The notes under the pieces: model-generated
What the model saw: the letters and a program-made list of their open reading frames with translations, nothing else
Database searches by the model: none
What the model was told of the DNA's origin: nothing
NCBI GenBank assembly: GCA_003254925.1
Contig: QANZ01010003.1
Location: forward strand, 1 to 64,000
DNA length: 64,000 nt
Origin: Chamaecrista fasciculata
Taxonomy: Eukaryota; Streptophyta; Magnoliopsida; Fabales; Fabaceae
Reading direction: 5' to 3'
Shown here: positions 34,504 to 48,182 of the stretch, piece after piece
Numbering within the stretch: position 1 is the stretch's first letter
Layout: every line of letters starts with the position of its first letter
Made by a program: the position numbers and the translations under genes

Positions 34504-34729
34504 GGCTCCGTTTGGTAGTATGTGTGGTATGTAAAGGAAAGGGTTTTACAAGGGAAAAATTGTGAGGGAAAGGAAAAGTAGTTGAGGGGATGTAAAGTAG
34601 GTAAAAATTGAAAGTGTTTGGTATAAAAAGGTAGGGGAGGGAAAGTAAAATAGATATAGAATCCGTTTGGTATGGTTTTTGGGATGTAAAGGAAAGGGTT
34701 TTACAAGGGAAAANGTACCAAACGGAGCC
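34504..34729. mobile_element. PIF/Harbinger (Tourist-like) MITE
   Basis: 226 bp with ends GGCTCCGTTTGGTA and TACCAAACGGAGCC, bounded by TAA at 34501-34503 and 34730-34732. The 3-bp TAA duplication and GGC..CGTTTGG termini are typical of Harbinger MITEs. Inside, a segment with ATGTAAAGGAAAGGGTTTTA occurs twice as a direct repeat. One base (34714) is given as n. Confidence 0.85.
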
Positions 34730-34732
34730 TAA

Positions 34733-35936
34733 AGTGTTTGTTCTTTATACGATGATAGGTGATATGGGGATTAAATATTTATCATTAATTTGACTTGTAA
34801 ATTTTATAATTGATGTGAAGAATTTCGGATCTGTAACTACAATTTCTTTCCAATTTTCATTTTTTTCTTGTAATAATTTTGGTGTGTTGTGTAGTTTAAA
34901 AAATAATATTTAAAATAAAAAGTCACTTTTATATCATAATAGTAGAATTGATTAAATTAATCATCTCCATTGATGGAGCAATCTAATCTAACAAATATTT
35001 AAATCAAGTAAAAATAAAATCTTGGTTGTTAGCTAGCAAGTAACAAGTTAAATATTAAGAGAAAGTTACCAAGTTTTGAACAGCTTTTATATCATTTTCA
35101 TGTCCAACTTTGTTGGGGTTCCTTTAGCATAAGATATGGACAAATGGTGGTGGGGTGAATTAGTATCAATATTTTTATATGTTATTAATTAATAATAAAT
35201 TTACCATTGTCTAAACTCTAAATGTGCACTCTAAGATAAACCAAGAGAAAGAAACAACTTAAAACTATTATTTAAAAATGCATTGACTAAATGCAAAGTT
35301 GGTAACTCAAATGGCCACCTAAATAATCCCCCTTTGTAATAAGTAATTTTGGAATAAGTTGTGAAAATTGTCAAATTTAATATATCAAATTAGAGAAAAC
35401 CATTAATTTTTGAAACATTTATATATGAGGATTCAAAAGTATATTTTTAATATTTAAGTATTGAATTATAATTATGAAATAAATTTAAGGACTAAAAATT
35501 TATTTATTTTTAAATAATATGGGGTGGTTGAGGAAATAAGGGAAGCAGAGGGGCAGATAGGTAAATAGGGAAAAGAGGGATGAAAACCATGGTCGCAAAT
35601 TTACAGAAGGGGGAAAACAGGAGAAGGTTTTGTTTTGGGAATAAAGAAATAATAAAAAAAAATGGAGAAAAGCGAAAATTAAAATTAGAAAACCATTGGC
35701 TAACTGCAAAAACCATGGATTTGGCTTAACCCACGGCCACATCACACGTGGCTCACGCTTCTTCTTCTTCTAACTTGTATCTTCATGTAACGACAAAACT
35801 AAACTACACCTACCACTAAAGCTTGATAAGACAACTTTTATATTTTCGGTGATAGATTTCTTATTAACTGAAGTCATAAATGACCTAACAAATAGATCTT
35901 CACTCTTTACTTCTTTAGAATTATAGATATTTTATT
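34733..35936. other. Intergenic DNA, no gene seen
   Basis: AT-rich with no recognised gene. The stretch 35500-35745 has an open - strand frame with low-complexity Phe/Leu/Ser content that resembles nothing known. Confidence 0.4.
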
Positions 35937-36139
35937 GAGTAAATTAGCATTTTGGTTACCTAATTTTACAGGCGCCGGCAGTTTGATCTTTGAATTTACA
36001 AAATTGTATAACTCGGTCCCTGAATTATACTAACTCAGTGCAAAATGATCCTTTAGGCACCAAGTTGTACAATTTCATAAATCCAAGGACCAAACTGTCA
36101 ACGCCTGTAAAATTCAGGGACCAAAATGCTAGATTACTC
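35937..36139. mobile_element. Palindromic MITE
   Basis: 203 bp, nearly all inverted repeat. The left arm (GAGTAAATTAGCATTTTGG, then TTTTACAGGCG) pairs with the right arm read in reverse (GAGTAATCTAGCATTTTGG, then TTTTACAGGCG). It is flanked by ATTTTATT at 35929-35936 and 36140-36147, an 8-bp duplication. No coding capacity. Confidence 0.8.
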
Positions 36140-36698
36140 ATTTTATTTTTTGTAAATAAAAGTTTAGATTTAAGTTTAGTTAAATATGTTATCAATAAAA
36201 TATTTTTAAATATGTTTATTATGGAATTTTTTGTAAGAAATAATAATTGTTTAAAATAGTAATCAGTTATACTTGAATTTAATTCCTTCTATGTCCTATA
36301 GAATATGCCAATTCGCACAAGAAAGCCCCAAAGTTCCTCTGGAGAAAAGATTGTGTGGCTTAAGATTAGCATTTTAAATATCGTCCTGCCAGAAATTGTT
36401 AATCAGCGAAGAATCCCAAGTATTAAAAACTCCGTTGAATTTTTTCCTTTTTTTAAAAAAAAGATGACCAGGTATTACTTGGTGAATTTCACCATTGATC
36501 TGAGATCTGAGACACAGTCATTCTTGTGTTATCAAGCTAGCTCACTCTATTCTGAAGGTGGAATCATAAATATGAATCAATAGCATATTAACACTAATTA
36601 ACTGCATGCACCATCATATAACACAATTCAGTCCTAAACCAAGTTTTCTGAAATAAATCAGCCTAATATCCCTACCGTGTGTACATCGAAACCACTAG

Positions 36699-39600
36699 TT
36701 ATTTTGATCCATTTTTGTTGGGATGGAAATAGTGAGTGATACTAGAACCTCTTTTAGCCACATTTGGCCGCTTGAGAGGCCTAAGCAATGCTCGAACCTC
36801 TTGTTGAATTTCTGGTGGTAATTCATCAACAATGGAGGGGTCAATCTCATCAATTCTGTAATTCCAAGATTGCCTTCCTTCTAGAACATGAGTTCCTGAA
36901 CTACTTTCACCATCATTGTTTGTTTCAGTCTCTTCATAATGAGTTTCTCTAGGTAACACAACCTGATTACATGTTGAATTACTAATGCTCATAGACTCAG
37001 ATCCTGCAGAATTATATGCCATAAGGAGTCAAGGAAACATAAAAGGATGACATATAAAAAGGAATAAATCAATTACCGCTATATCCCACATTCATAGTCA
37101 AGATTAATGCAAAATTCATTATGAAAAAATCAAAGGAAGAAATCTGTTACAAATTTATTATGATTTTTGTTTAAATGTTGATCATTAGTTTGTGATTTAA
37201 CAGAGATTACTAACTTTTCTTACAGGCATCCTCTGTATATGTTGAAATGGATTAGAAGATTACCAATAGATGATGTTTTTACACCTTTGGCATTCTCTGC
37301 CTTCTGCTCCGATGATGTGCAAGGGCCATGGTAATTCTTGAAAAGATTTAAAATTGAACAACTACCCTGTAATCACATGACATAGAAAAGTACATTAGTA
37401 AGCCATATCAACAATTTTAATATCCTTTCCATAAGGTCTTTAATTGAGGGAATGATAAACAAGGCATAGTGGAGGTCTTTACTTTTTTTCTCTAATGCAC
37501 TTGCACATAGTAAATTAGTTCTAAAAGTCTCAGAAAGCACATACTTGAACCTTATCTCTCACTTTATTTTTCTTCTCAACCACTTTCAATCTAGGTATAG
37601 TTTGAATGTGCCGATGTTCTTCCACAGAAAGCTCCTGTTGTGGTTCTGCCTCTGTCGTTCTATTCTCATTTCCTGAATGAAAAACATGCATTGATCACAA
37701 TGTCAGAAGGGAGGAGAAAATCCAAAAAACCAAAAAACAAAAAACAATTAAAGGTATTGAATTAAGAGAATATGACATAGTACCACGAGGTGACAAAAGG
37801 GAAGATTCTTTAGTAAACCCATCTCCTTGCCAGGATGAGTTGCAAAATGGGTCCTGTACATATATAAAGTAAATACAACATTTCTCATGCTTCCTTTTAA
37901 AACAAATTTCCTTATAGAGGATAAAAGCATTTACATTCTAATGCTTGCAAAACATAGAATCCTGGCACTCAGAAGTCATATAATTAAAGGACTCTCGCTA
38001 ATATCCACAAGTCCACAAAGCAAGTATCCTTTCATCAATTTGGAAAGTGAAGAACAAAGAAACCCCGATAAGGTAAGGGGCCATAATGCTCATAGGTGCC
38101 TCATAATCATACATAAAAAAGTCATTTTAGCAATAACACACACTATTTCTATATAAGTGTCATTTTGGTATTGTCTGTGTACGAAGCAGTCTTTAGAAAT
38201 GCATGTAAGAGGCTACACACAAATGATAAGGGAAAAAAGAAGAACTATAGGTCCTGAGGGACCATAAATTAACCACATATTTGAAGACTAGTAAACCATC
38301 TTTGAAAATATTACAGACTCAACATTGACTATGTTCCGATCAATCAAAAAGTATACAGATTAAAAAATCCTGGAAATAGATGGTAAAATTGAAAGGAGAG
38401 AATAAGTAAGCACACAATCTATGTCCAATCTAGGATAAAAAGTATTTCTGCTGTGAATAATTCTGAGATCAAGCCATTAAATTTTTCTTCAAAATCTATC
38501 CACCATCTAAATTTGCTATAAACAACATAACCCCGGTGGCAGATCAGTTTTGTTATAAATAGTTGGAAGCAAGCACATTTTTTCTGCGATAATAAAATCA
38601 GCAATCAAACTAGAGTATTATTCCTTGAAATCCAACATTCACATGCTTAGATCTACCTGTTGGCCAAAGCTAGCCTTTAAATGCTTCATTTTTGTGTCTT
38701 CTTCAGAACATTCAATATGTGACTCATAAGAATTCAATCCAGAACAACTTTCACTACCTGCTTAAGCATATTGCCACCATCAGATCATAATGGAATGAAG
38801 GACAGATTAATAATAACTATTGCGAGTTTTCAACCAATGACATGATGTATAACCTGAAGGTGACAGTGGTGCGGCTTCCTGGATGACATTATCCAGTGTC
38901 CGTTTCGAAGATGAGCAGGATGACAATTGCCCACCAAAGTATTTAGCAATTGAATGTGTCCCCTAGGAACAAATGCAATTAAAGATGAAATTAAATACAA
39001 TTATGCAATAGAGTAGTGTTGGCCACCCAACAGACCAAAAACAATTGAGGGTGAGAATGCAGATAGACATAGTACTTGATGACTTTATAATATGGATACA
39101 TGTGACAGCATGTAAATGAAGGAAAAAAACCTATGTACTACTAGAGTTTGTTATTTGGAACTCCAACAAAAACATAACAAGTGAAATATTTTACAACTCA
39201 GCACTACAAAATTGGGTCCTTTAGAAAAGCTTATCCACGTGCTATGTCTTTACTGGAGAAAACATAGCAAACAACTTAAGGAACTTTACCCAAATCCTAT
39301 CCATAAATAAAATGATGAACAAAACTAATTACATCCCTGATCCCTCACTGTTTCATAGTAAGCCATAAGTTGAACAAAGAAATTACAGCCTAAAGATCAC
39401 AACCTATCAAATCAAACTTACAGATGGTATAGCAACAATTTTACTTGCAGAAACAGCAAGTGATGTTATTCCCCAACTGTTATTTTGGCTTCCATGAGTC
39501 TTGTAGTTGTAAAAGCCAACATATTCACGTAATCCAGCTTGAAATAGATTCAAAGCATCTTCTTGAATCTTTGCAGCCCCATATCTTAAAGGACAGGATT

Positions 39601-42600
39601 TAGAAGGGAACTTTTTATGTGACTCTGAGTCACCTGACTGCCAGAGAAAAGACCTTAATAATTAAAATAAAATTAATAAAAACTACTGAGGAAGATACAT
39701 AGTTTACAATAAAAGAATAGGGGAAAAAGTGAAAATCATATATTTATCAAGTACAGAATATCATGCACAGATCAGTCAAGAAATGCAACCTTATATGCTC
39801 TAGTATGCAGAGTCAGTGTGTGTGCAATCCGTTTATTTTGATCCAAGTCAGAATGAAGACGATCACTTAGCTCTTCACATAGCTGATTGAGCCAGTGCTG
39901 AACCTAAAGAAATAAACAAAAAAATTGTCAAATGCAACATCATTAAATATACTTTCTTTCCTGTCAAACTAAGAATCAAGCTCCTAGTAATAAAAATGAT
40001 AAAAATCAAATAACCAATTCTTATGCAAGCCTACCAATAGCAAAATTTAAGATGAAAATTGAAAAGATGTTTTATTTTGGGGCAATGATATCTCTGTTCA
40101 GATAATAGAAAGACTATAGCAACCTGAGGTAAGAAGCAAAAGGAAAAATTAAGAAAATTGTGAACTGAAAATATGGCAGCATCTACATCTAAAACACTAA
40201 GATTGAAGAATATCCAATCATTACAGATGAGGTTCCAGCTTTACTTGTTACTTTGAATCATTATACAGCTCTTCATTACAAAGATAAAGTAACAATGACT
40301 TTCAGTAAACTAGAAGTTTATACATATGTCTCTAAGGCATCATGATTACCGCTTTCCATAATTATGGATTCAGAGCATCAAAATATTGAAAGAAACAGTG
40401 TTACAGAAAGAAGTACCACCATAGTTCAGGTGGCAAGTGATTTCATCAGGTCAGAGAAAAAAATTACAGAAGCAATTGTCTTCAAAGCCTGAGGCCCTGG
40501 AAATGTCTTGCCAGAACCATGGCTCTTGGGAAGCAGACGCCCCTCCACTTCTTCCCCACTGATTCCTCTTGCAATATTCCACAACCAAGTACTGCAATGC
40601 TGTAACAGCTAGAATCAGGAATGACAAATTTACAGATTTATATGAAGACATAAAACTGGATGACTATAAGCCACAAAACAAGGTCAATTTCTGTCTTTCT
40701 GATGTTTTGAATCACATAAACAAACACGTATATGCATTATGTAATTCAATTAAAAATAATGAAGCCTTCTATATTGGATTAAGGCATGTTATGAGACTAC
40801 ATTGAGACAAAAATTGTTAGTTTAAAAGATGAGATTGCCTAAATGAAACCAGCCAAAGAAAATGCCAATTACATAGTACATATAACAAAATTAGTGGCAT
40901 ACATAACATCATGGTAAAGGTAGATGCTCACCCAGTATTGATTCCATAACGTTGTTGTAGCTTCTCCTCTGAAAACTTAAGTAGGTCACCGACAGTGTTG
41001 ACGCCAAGATCACTTTGCAAGGAACTACCCAGCTTTCCGCCAAGCTGTTTCCTGAAAACCAAGTTTTCGTAAATATAATGCATATTGCATTGTAATATCA
41101 ATAAACATGAACAAGAATCATAAAACCTGCCATATGATAGACATTAATACAATATATTATAAATCAAAAGAAATTACATACATTTTCTTAATAGGAAAAG
41201 ACTCGAGCAATCCTTTGACGGATGACCGTGGTACAACAGTCTGTTGTGCAGGTTTGTTCATAGCACTAGCAAGTTTAGCCAGCATCTGTGAATAAAATCA
41301 TATGAAAATTAATTAGTAGCAATTTAAAAAACATCATGGAAGCATCCTTAAGCAGAAAGATCTTTGTTGGAGACAAAATAATAGTTAACAAAAATACCAA
41401 GGTTGCTTCTTACCTTGTTATGAGCAATACCAGCAGAACATGTGAATTCTGTCTCTTTCAACACTTGCATCCTGAGTTCAGCGACAATGACAGCCCCACA
41501 AGCTAATAGTTTATCATGGTAATCAGCATCACTCTTGTGAAGCCACTTCCTAACTTCTTCTTTGGCATCACTTCCATCCTGAATGCAAAACCATTTTCAG
41601 TATAGGTTCATAAAGTCATATCTTTCATGCCTAGCTGATGCCATAAATTTTATATGCAAAGAGAAATAAGTCGTGATCAGATATTAAAGTCTGTTAAAAA
41701 CTTAGAATGTGCAAAGTTGAATGTTAAAAGACCACTGACCACTGACAAAATTGAACAATAAAAGGAGAAAGGGAAATAAAAAGACAACTATGATTTCAGT
41801 TTCCATGCAAAATGTACAAAAAGATGCAAGATTTAAGCATAGTCTCTGACCTCAATATGGAGCCCCAAAACATGTGACTTGAGAACTTCATCCTGAATAT
41901 CATCCAAGTTTTCTGGAGAAGCTTCCCTTACCATTGTTTCAGCAGCATCGGTGAGATCAAGATACACTTCATCAATTGAAGCCCTCTCACAACGACCTTT
42001 CCTTGCCAGGACTGAAACAACCTGGTAAACAAGAAATTCACCATAATTTCAACCTCAGTTTATGACTATAGTGAAAGAACATTCGAAAGTGATTACTGTT
42101 CTATTCTGGAAGTACCTCTGAACCTGCATTCCTGTATGTGCTGAGATCAGCTTTACCACGTGCTACAGGGACTTGAACCAGTTGAATTTGGGGGCAAGCC
42201 TCCTTTGCTTCATCACCCCTCATTGAACTGAAAAACATGTAGTAAATGGTTAACACAATATTAAGTTAATGTCCAAAAGTCAAAAACATAAAGCACTCCA
42301 TTTATGAAGAGTCCTTACCGTTTCACACCATGTTTACGGGCCTCATAGCTAACAGCTATTAAGGCCCCACCTTTATATGAGTTGTACTGAATGACAGCAG
42401 TGGGCAAGCCCCTTAAATTTGGCTGTTTTCTCTGTTCAACTACAAAGAGAACATAATATAAATAGCTGAGACATACCAAAACAAAGAAAATGAATATGTA
42501 AAAAAGAGGAAGGAGACTGTTCTTCAATTAAAAAATAAAATGAATCCCGAGTAAGACAACATACAATAGTCATTCAGTATTTTCTGAAGTCAAAGAAAAG

Positions 42601-43724
42601 CCATATTATTTATATGGCAATGCTTCAATAGCAAATAGGTGCAAATGTCTCTTGAATAGTCGTGCCATATGCAAGGAGAAACAAAGTTCTATAGTTTGAA
42701 TTTTCAGTGTGCAACAAGTAAAAATTTGCTTCTATGTTTTAACAACTGCTCATAGAGGTTCAAAATAGTATTCTTGAGTTCACATAACCCAAATTGCTTT
42801 CTTTTTTGTTGACGCGAGTGGGTAATAACTCAGTCAGATTCAATTTGACAGATATATTTGAGCCTTTAACCAAAATTAAACTAATTAGCTCAATCACATT
42901 CACAAGTCACAACTGACTGTAAAAACACATCATTATAGTCCCATAGGTCTTCTATCCTATCGACATGGGAAATGATGGTACAGGAATACCATTGGGAAAA
43001 AAACTAACTGACGCCAGATAACCATTAAGGCTTAGACTCTAGCAAAAGGAGGTACTATATGTAAAGGCTGGAAACTGGAACGATTGTACAAAACAGCAAA
43101 AATTACAATTTTAAAATCTATTGCACAAAACTCAATGCACAAGCAAGAAGGCAATGAACCAAGTGATGAATGTTGATCCTATGGGAAATTCTCTTCTCTA
43201 TTTCAAACTTGTAGGTTGCTGCGTTCTCTTAATTATCAAGTACAAGCAAGGAAAAAAAGACGGTCATTTCCTATAAATTCACTCTTGAATGTAATTATCA
43301 CTGAAGTTGTTCGCACTGAATACTCTATTCAGGCTATCAAACCCTATCTTGAAATTTCACCCCGCAATCTCAATTATTCAGATGAAACATATGAAGTGTA
43401 TTCCTCAGGTTTTATACAATTTTCATTTAAAATTCTAACTAGGTTGAAAATTAGTAATGAGAACCAAAGCATCAACCATTTTATAATTAAACCAACGGAA
43501 AATCATTTTGTTTTACATAATTTGCATCCTCGGCGATCTTCAACCTACTGTGCAACGCTAGAGAACTCCCCTAGAAAGAAAACTTAAAAAGAAAAAAAGA
43601 AATTACAGAAATGAACAGAGCGAGAAGAAGATGAAAAGGAATGAGTACCTTGAACGTAAAAGCAATCCATGTCTACGTGAGCGATGATTCTGGCATCAGA
43701 TGTCTCTGGTGTAGCCACTGGCAT
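36699..43724 (-). CDS. POLH: DNA polymerase eta, Y-family translesion polymerase
   Basis: Bypasses UV photoproducts in the nucleus. Sixteen exons: 43724-43649, 42439-42319, 42227-42116, 42021-41851, 41578-41414, 41285-41182, 41051-40932, 40591-40468, 39903-39790, 39637-39422, 38962-38854, 38757-38657, 37853-37784, 37672-37545, 37366-37264 and 37003-36699, giving 712 aa (Arabidopsis POLH is about 670). Catalytic residues are visible: HVDMDCFYVQ (Asp18) and ASIDEVYLD (Asp120, Glu121). YNSYKGGALIAVSYEAR is the finger region and SAGIAHNKMLAKLASAMNKP the palm/thumb junction. The C-terminus has a ubiquitin-binding motif (ELPPEIQQEVRALL) and a PCNA-binding-like ITHYFHP; a second such motif, SIAKYF, starts exon 11. 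The start follows the family (MPVA); an in-frame ATG at 43775 would add 17 residues. Exon 14 could alternatively end at 37551, two residues shorter and also in frame. Confidence 0.94.
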
Positions 43725-43775
43725 CGCTTCCCTCCGATTTTCTCGTTTTCCCTCCAAATGTTTCTTCCTTCCCAC

Positions 43776-44208
43776 ACTCTACTCCGTTCTCACGAACTAG
43801 CAAAAATACAGTACTTCAATATTGTAATATATATATAATTGAAAAAGTGTAAATATTTTTTAAAAAAAAATAATTAATTATTTCAATTAAATTTTATATT
43901 TACAATTTGTTGTTATTGATCCCTTTTTTTAAACAAGATCCCTTATTATTAAAAAAACACTCAAAATTCATTTTTTTAAATAAAGAAACATAGTTATATT
44001 TTTTCAAAAGAAAAATCCTTTTAAAAATAATGACTTTGTTCAACAATTAATTTTTAGTTGAAATAATTTGTAAATATTACAAAAAAAAATAGCAGAGTTT
44101 AAAAAGTGCAGAACTAGAAAGAAAACACCAGACTTTTTATCTAGGTTTAGCCTAAATAACTTAAAGTTCAATCTCTTTCACTCTTTGAAAGGCGAGAGAT
44201 TTTATATT
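43776..44208. other. POLH promoter side, AT-rich
   Basis: Directly upstream of POLH. Poly-A and poly-T tracts dominate from 43850. A GC-poor TATATATAA at about 43830 lies close to the start but is not convincing as a TATA box. Confidence 0.35.
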
Positions 44209-46975
44209 GGTTAAAATTTTATTTTGGTCTTCAAATTATAAGGCAATTCCATTTTGGTCCTCAAAATTTTTTTCCTGTTTTAGTCTTCAAATTTTTTTAT
44301 TTATTTCACTATTAGTTCAAAACGATTTTTACAGTTATTTTTTGCGTGACAGTTAAAGATAAATTATATCTCTCTCATATATGTTTTTATTTATAGAAAA
44401 TAAAAATCAATCTATTAAGAGACGAAACAAAATACAACGAACAAATAAAAAATGATAAGGCCCCATAAAGCAAACAGAGAAAGGACCTTTTTTTTATATA
44501 TTAAAAAACGGTGAACGAAAATACAAGAAAATGCATCTACGAGTCATAATCTCGAATCTCCCCCGAAAGACGACCTACCGTAGGGGGTCTTTGATTGTGA
44601 CTCGACGATGCAATAGCTTGTGGAGACTTAAAAGCATAAACAGAAAAATTAGAGGAATCCTGAGCCTGATCATAAACACTAACATATAACGTAACAGAAG
44701 CTAAAATAGACCTAATAGCCGTAGACGGGATGACCTTAACACCCTTCCAGATGATGTCATTCCTGCATTTCCAAATCGTGTCGAGACCAATCAAATTGGT
44801 AACCCAAGAAACATCAAAGCGTTCCCTGTCTCTCTTCCAACAACGAATCCACCCAGAAGCCACCGCTGCATGTGTCCACCCCCCACATCACTCCTAACAG
44901 AAAACGGTAGTCCAAACCAGACTGCTCTGGCAAAATTACACCGCAAAAACGTGTGTGAGATCGAGTCGTCCATCTCGCCACAAAAGGGACAGACAATATC
45001 ACAATGGAGGTGGTGTCTATTAAGGTTGGTGAACGTAGGAATTCCATCATTGAAAATCTTCCAGACATTGAGTAAAATCCTCATCGGACTTTTGTCTTCC
45101 AATAGTCTTTCCACAGAAAGTTGCTAACATAACTATTACCATTACCTGGATGGTCCACCTGACGAAGCAACTTGGAACCAGCTGCAACGGTGTACGACCC
45201 AGTGGCAACAGGAGTCTAGATCCACGTGTCTGGAGCGTGACGTATCGGTCCTGCAGTATTTAGGAGAGTAAAAGCATCAATCACAGAACAGACTCTACTG
45301 ATTTTAGCCATGTCCCAGGTGTAGGAGTTGTAGTCAATCAAGTCATTAACCAGGATACCAGAAAGGGGGGCCGCTGATATGACCCCCCCCCCCCCCAAAA
45401 CTTGCTTCTAACGTCAATTCTGTCCCCTCTGCCCAGCTTCCATTTAAGATGATCTGTTATGATGGAGGCACTATCCTTTATCCCCTTCCATACAACAGAA
45501 GCCGAAGAGCAAGGCTTGAAGTAAAAATCTGAGAAGGGTACAATATATTTGTTGTGAACCCATTGAGCTACCATGCATGGACTGTGGTTTTTCTAGAATC
45601 CTCCAAGTGTGTTTAGCAAGCAGAGCTTTGTTCACCAGACCAGCATCCCGTAGGCCAAGTCCACCCTCATTCTTCTTTCTAAAAATAACTGCACGATTGA
45701 GAAGATGAATTCATTTTTTTTCTCCATTAAAGCCCCAGAAGAAGTTTGTCATCGTGCTGTTAATAACATCCGTCACTTTCCTTGGAGCCCGGAAACACGA
45801 CAACTTATAAACAGGGTCAGACTGGATAACAAATTTTATAAGCGTGAGCCTACCCGCTTGAGAATGGAGTTTACTTTTCCAACCTGCTAGCCGATTATTA
45901 ATCTTGTGGAGGAGATCATCAAAATTGCGTTTCAGGTCCTGTTTGTCATCAACAAAAACTCCCAGATACTTCCCCCGATTTGTTTGTGGTCTCCACCCCG
46001 AACAAGTTGACTAATTCCGCTTTCTTCGATCTAGAAGTGTTGGGACTAAGTACAAGATTGGATTTCTAGACATTAATACTTAACCCAGCCTTGATACAGA
46101 AATCATGGAGTATGCCTTTGAGATTATGAGGTGAATTATCCTCTGCCCTGAAGAACAAAATCAAGTTATCTGCATACAAAAGATGAGTGACCGAGGAGCC
46201 CCTTCTAGCTAACTTTATACCTTACAGAGAAAGGACCTAAAGTGTCTTGCACTTATTATCAAAAGCATACTTACCAAAACTATAGGATTACTATGACAAC
46301 TAGAATTACCAGAGTGATTATTATGAAAGTCATAGTAGCGGGAAGTGTTTTCAACAAATCGGTAGCAAAGTCCTCAATCTTCATGAAGGGAGAGTGCCCA
46401 TCTTATTGAAGCGCATAGAAGGAGTAATATCTAGTATTTATACGAGAGATTTTGCTGAGAACAGAATAAGAGTTAGGACTTTTACTCTTTCAAATTATAT
46501 CATTCCGCGCTTGTCATATCAAATCCAAACTTGTAAGAATAGAAATCCATATATAATAATTATGATCCTTATTCCTATGATCGATATCCATCCTAACTAA
46601 ACAGCTTTGACAAAATTACAAGCAAGGAAAGTATGGTGGACCGAATGATGTAAATTGGTAGAGACTAGAGAGTAAAAGAAATATCTCCCTAACAAATTAG
46701 AGATAACTTTGTGGTTAATTTATCTTTTTAAGAATGATTTTTTTTTTTATTTTTCTTTCTGTCAATTCACTTATTATGACACATATGAGAGAGAAATTAT
46801 CTAGGTCAGACGTCCAACTCAGAGATAACGGTAAAAACTAGATGAAATCACATTTTAGACTAATTGTGAAACAAAATAAAAAGTTTGAAGATCAAAATAG
46901 AACAAATTAAAAATATTTTGAGAATTAAAACGGAATTCATATTATAACTTATGGACCAAAATGAAAATCTAACCT
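44209..46975. mobile_element. Mutator-like terminal-inverted-repeat element, host of a LINE insertion
   Basis: The left end GGTTAAAATTTTATTTTGG pairs with the right end read in reverse (GGTTAGATTTTCATTTTGG), with an imperfect inverted repeat of about 200 bp built from TTTGGTC/TTTAGTC motifs. TTTTATATT at 44200-44208 recurs at 46976-46984, a 9-bp duplication as made by Mutator-like elements. Without the nested LINE it would be about 1.0 kb and non-coding. Confidence 0.7.
44489..46223 (-). mobile_element. L1-type LINE, 5'-truncated, inserted in the Mutator-like element
   Basis: 1735 bp on the - strand. The poly(A) tail appears as a T run at 44489. A perfect 15-bp target duplication ACAGAGAAAGGACCT lies at 44474-44488 and 46224-46238. 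Starting from 46.2 kb the - strand reads as reverse transcriptase from the YADD box (here YADNLILF) through SGKYLGVFVDD, AGRLTLIKFVIQS and FFWGFNGE, then a zinc-binding region (CPFCGEMDDSISHTFLRCNF). It begins mid-domain, so 5' truncation removed ORF1, the endonuclease and most of the polymerase. Several stops and frame changes make it dead. A run of about 14 C sits at 45386-45399. Confidence 0.9.
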
Positions 46976-46984
46976 TTTTATATT

Positions 46985-48173
46985 CAACAGACTTGTTTTT
47001 CACTCTACTCACAAACAACAAATTACAAATGATTTTATAAAAGAATATTACAAATGATTTATTTTATTCAAATTTTTTCACCCATTCACCAAAAATCGAA
47101 TTTTAAAAGGATTTTCATTTGACCTTCAACTAAAAGTATACAAAATTGCAAATACATTACTACACGCTCAAAATTGATCACTCTATTAATAGTGACACAC
47201 AAATTAATTGCTTGAGATGAGAGAAGTCAAGAAATACTTGAAAATTTTGCCCTCTGATTGTGAAAAATCAAGCACATAACTAAAGGTTTACAAATACATG
47301 ACTAATAAATGCTAAAAATAGATCACTCTATTAATAATGACACTAAACTCGAGAAAATTTCTCTAACAAATTAATGGCTCGAGATGAGAGAAGTTAAGAA
47401 ATGTTTGGTAACTATTTTGGGAAGTCAACATTTTAGAATTTATCATAATATTTCGTGTTGAATGCTTGATAATGATACATATGATCTTCATTTATCAGTG
47501 TATCTTCCCTCTATTGTGTTTGGTACATTTCTTGCAAATATCGTCCAATTAAGCACATTGTTAAATTTATAAAAATATTTTAAAATTTAAATCAAAATGT
47601 TAATTACTACAAGCACATTGTTGTACTTGCATGTTACTCCTTCCGGTCATATATATCTAATGTTTAAGGTAAATACACACAGACCAAGGAAATAATTAGC
47701 TGGCCTAAAATGAAAAGAAAAATGAAATAAAAAGATAAACTATCCCTATTAAATTATTTGGGAAATTTTTATTCATTTATGACTTTACTATATTTAATAG
47801 GAATAGAATGATAAAAAAATAATTAATGCTCTCTTAAATTTATAAAACATCATATATTTTAAAATAAAAATAGCTCTCCAAAAAAGCAGATATTCAGAAA
47901 CCAGGAAGTAAACAATTTACTTTAAAATGATTTTGATAAAACAAATCATCTTATAATTGGAGTGATTTTTTAAGAGAATGATAGAATCATAGGATCATAA
48001 GATCACCATATTTAAATGAAATCTTAACAAATTTACATTTTACTTAAAATCAGAGTTAATTAACCAATTAGATAAATCCATAAAATTATATACATAAATT
48101 TGAGATCTTAATAAATTTAATTTTTTTCTGCAGATCAACATCAATTAATCTAAACAAAAGCACGAACTTATAA
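46985..48173. other. Intergenic AT-rich DNA with one direct repeat
   Basis: No gene seen. Holds the direct repeat listed at 47153-47407. Confidence 0.4.
47153..47407. repeat. Diverged direct repeat, two copies about 140 bp apart
   Basis: GATCACTCTATTAATA, ATTAAT and GAGATGAGAGAAG occur in the same order in copies starting near 47153 and 47291. The second copy carries an extra ~20 bp in the middle. Origin unknown. Confidence 0.6.
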
Positions 48174-48182
48174 AAAATTTAA

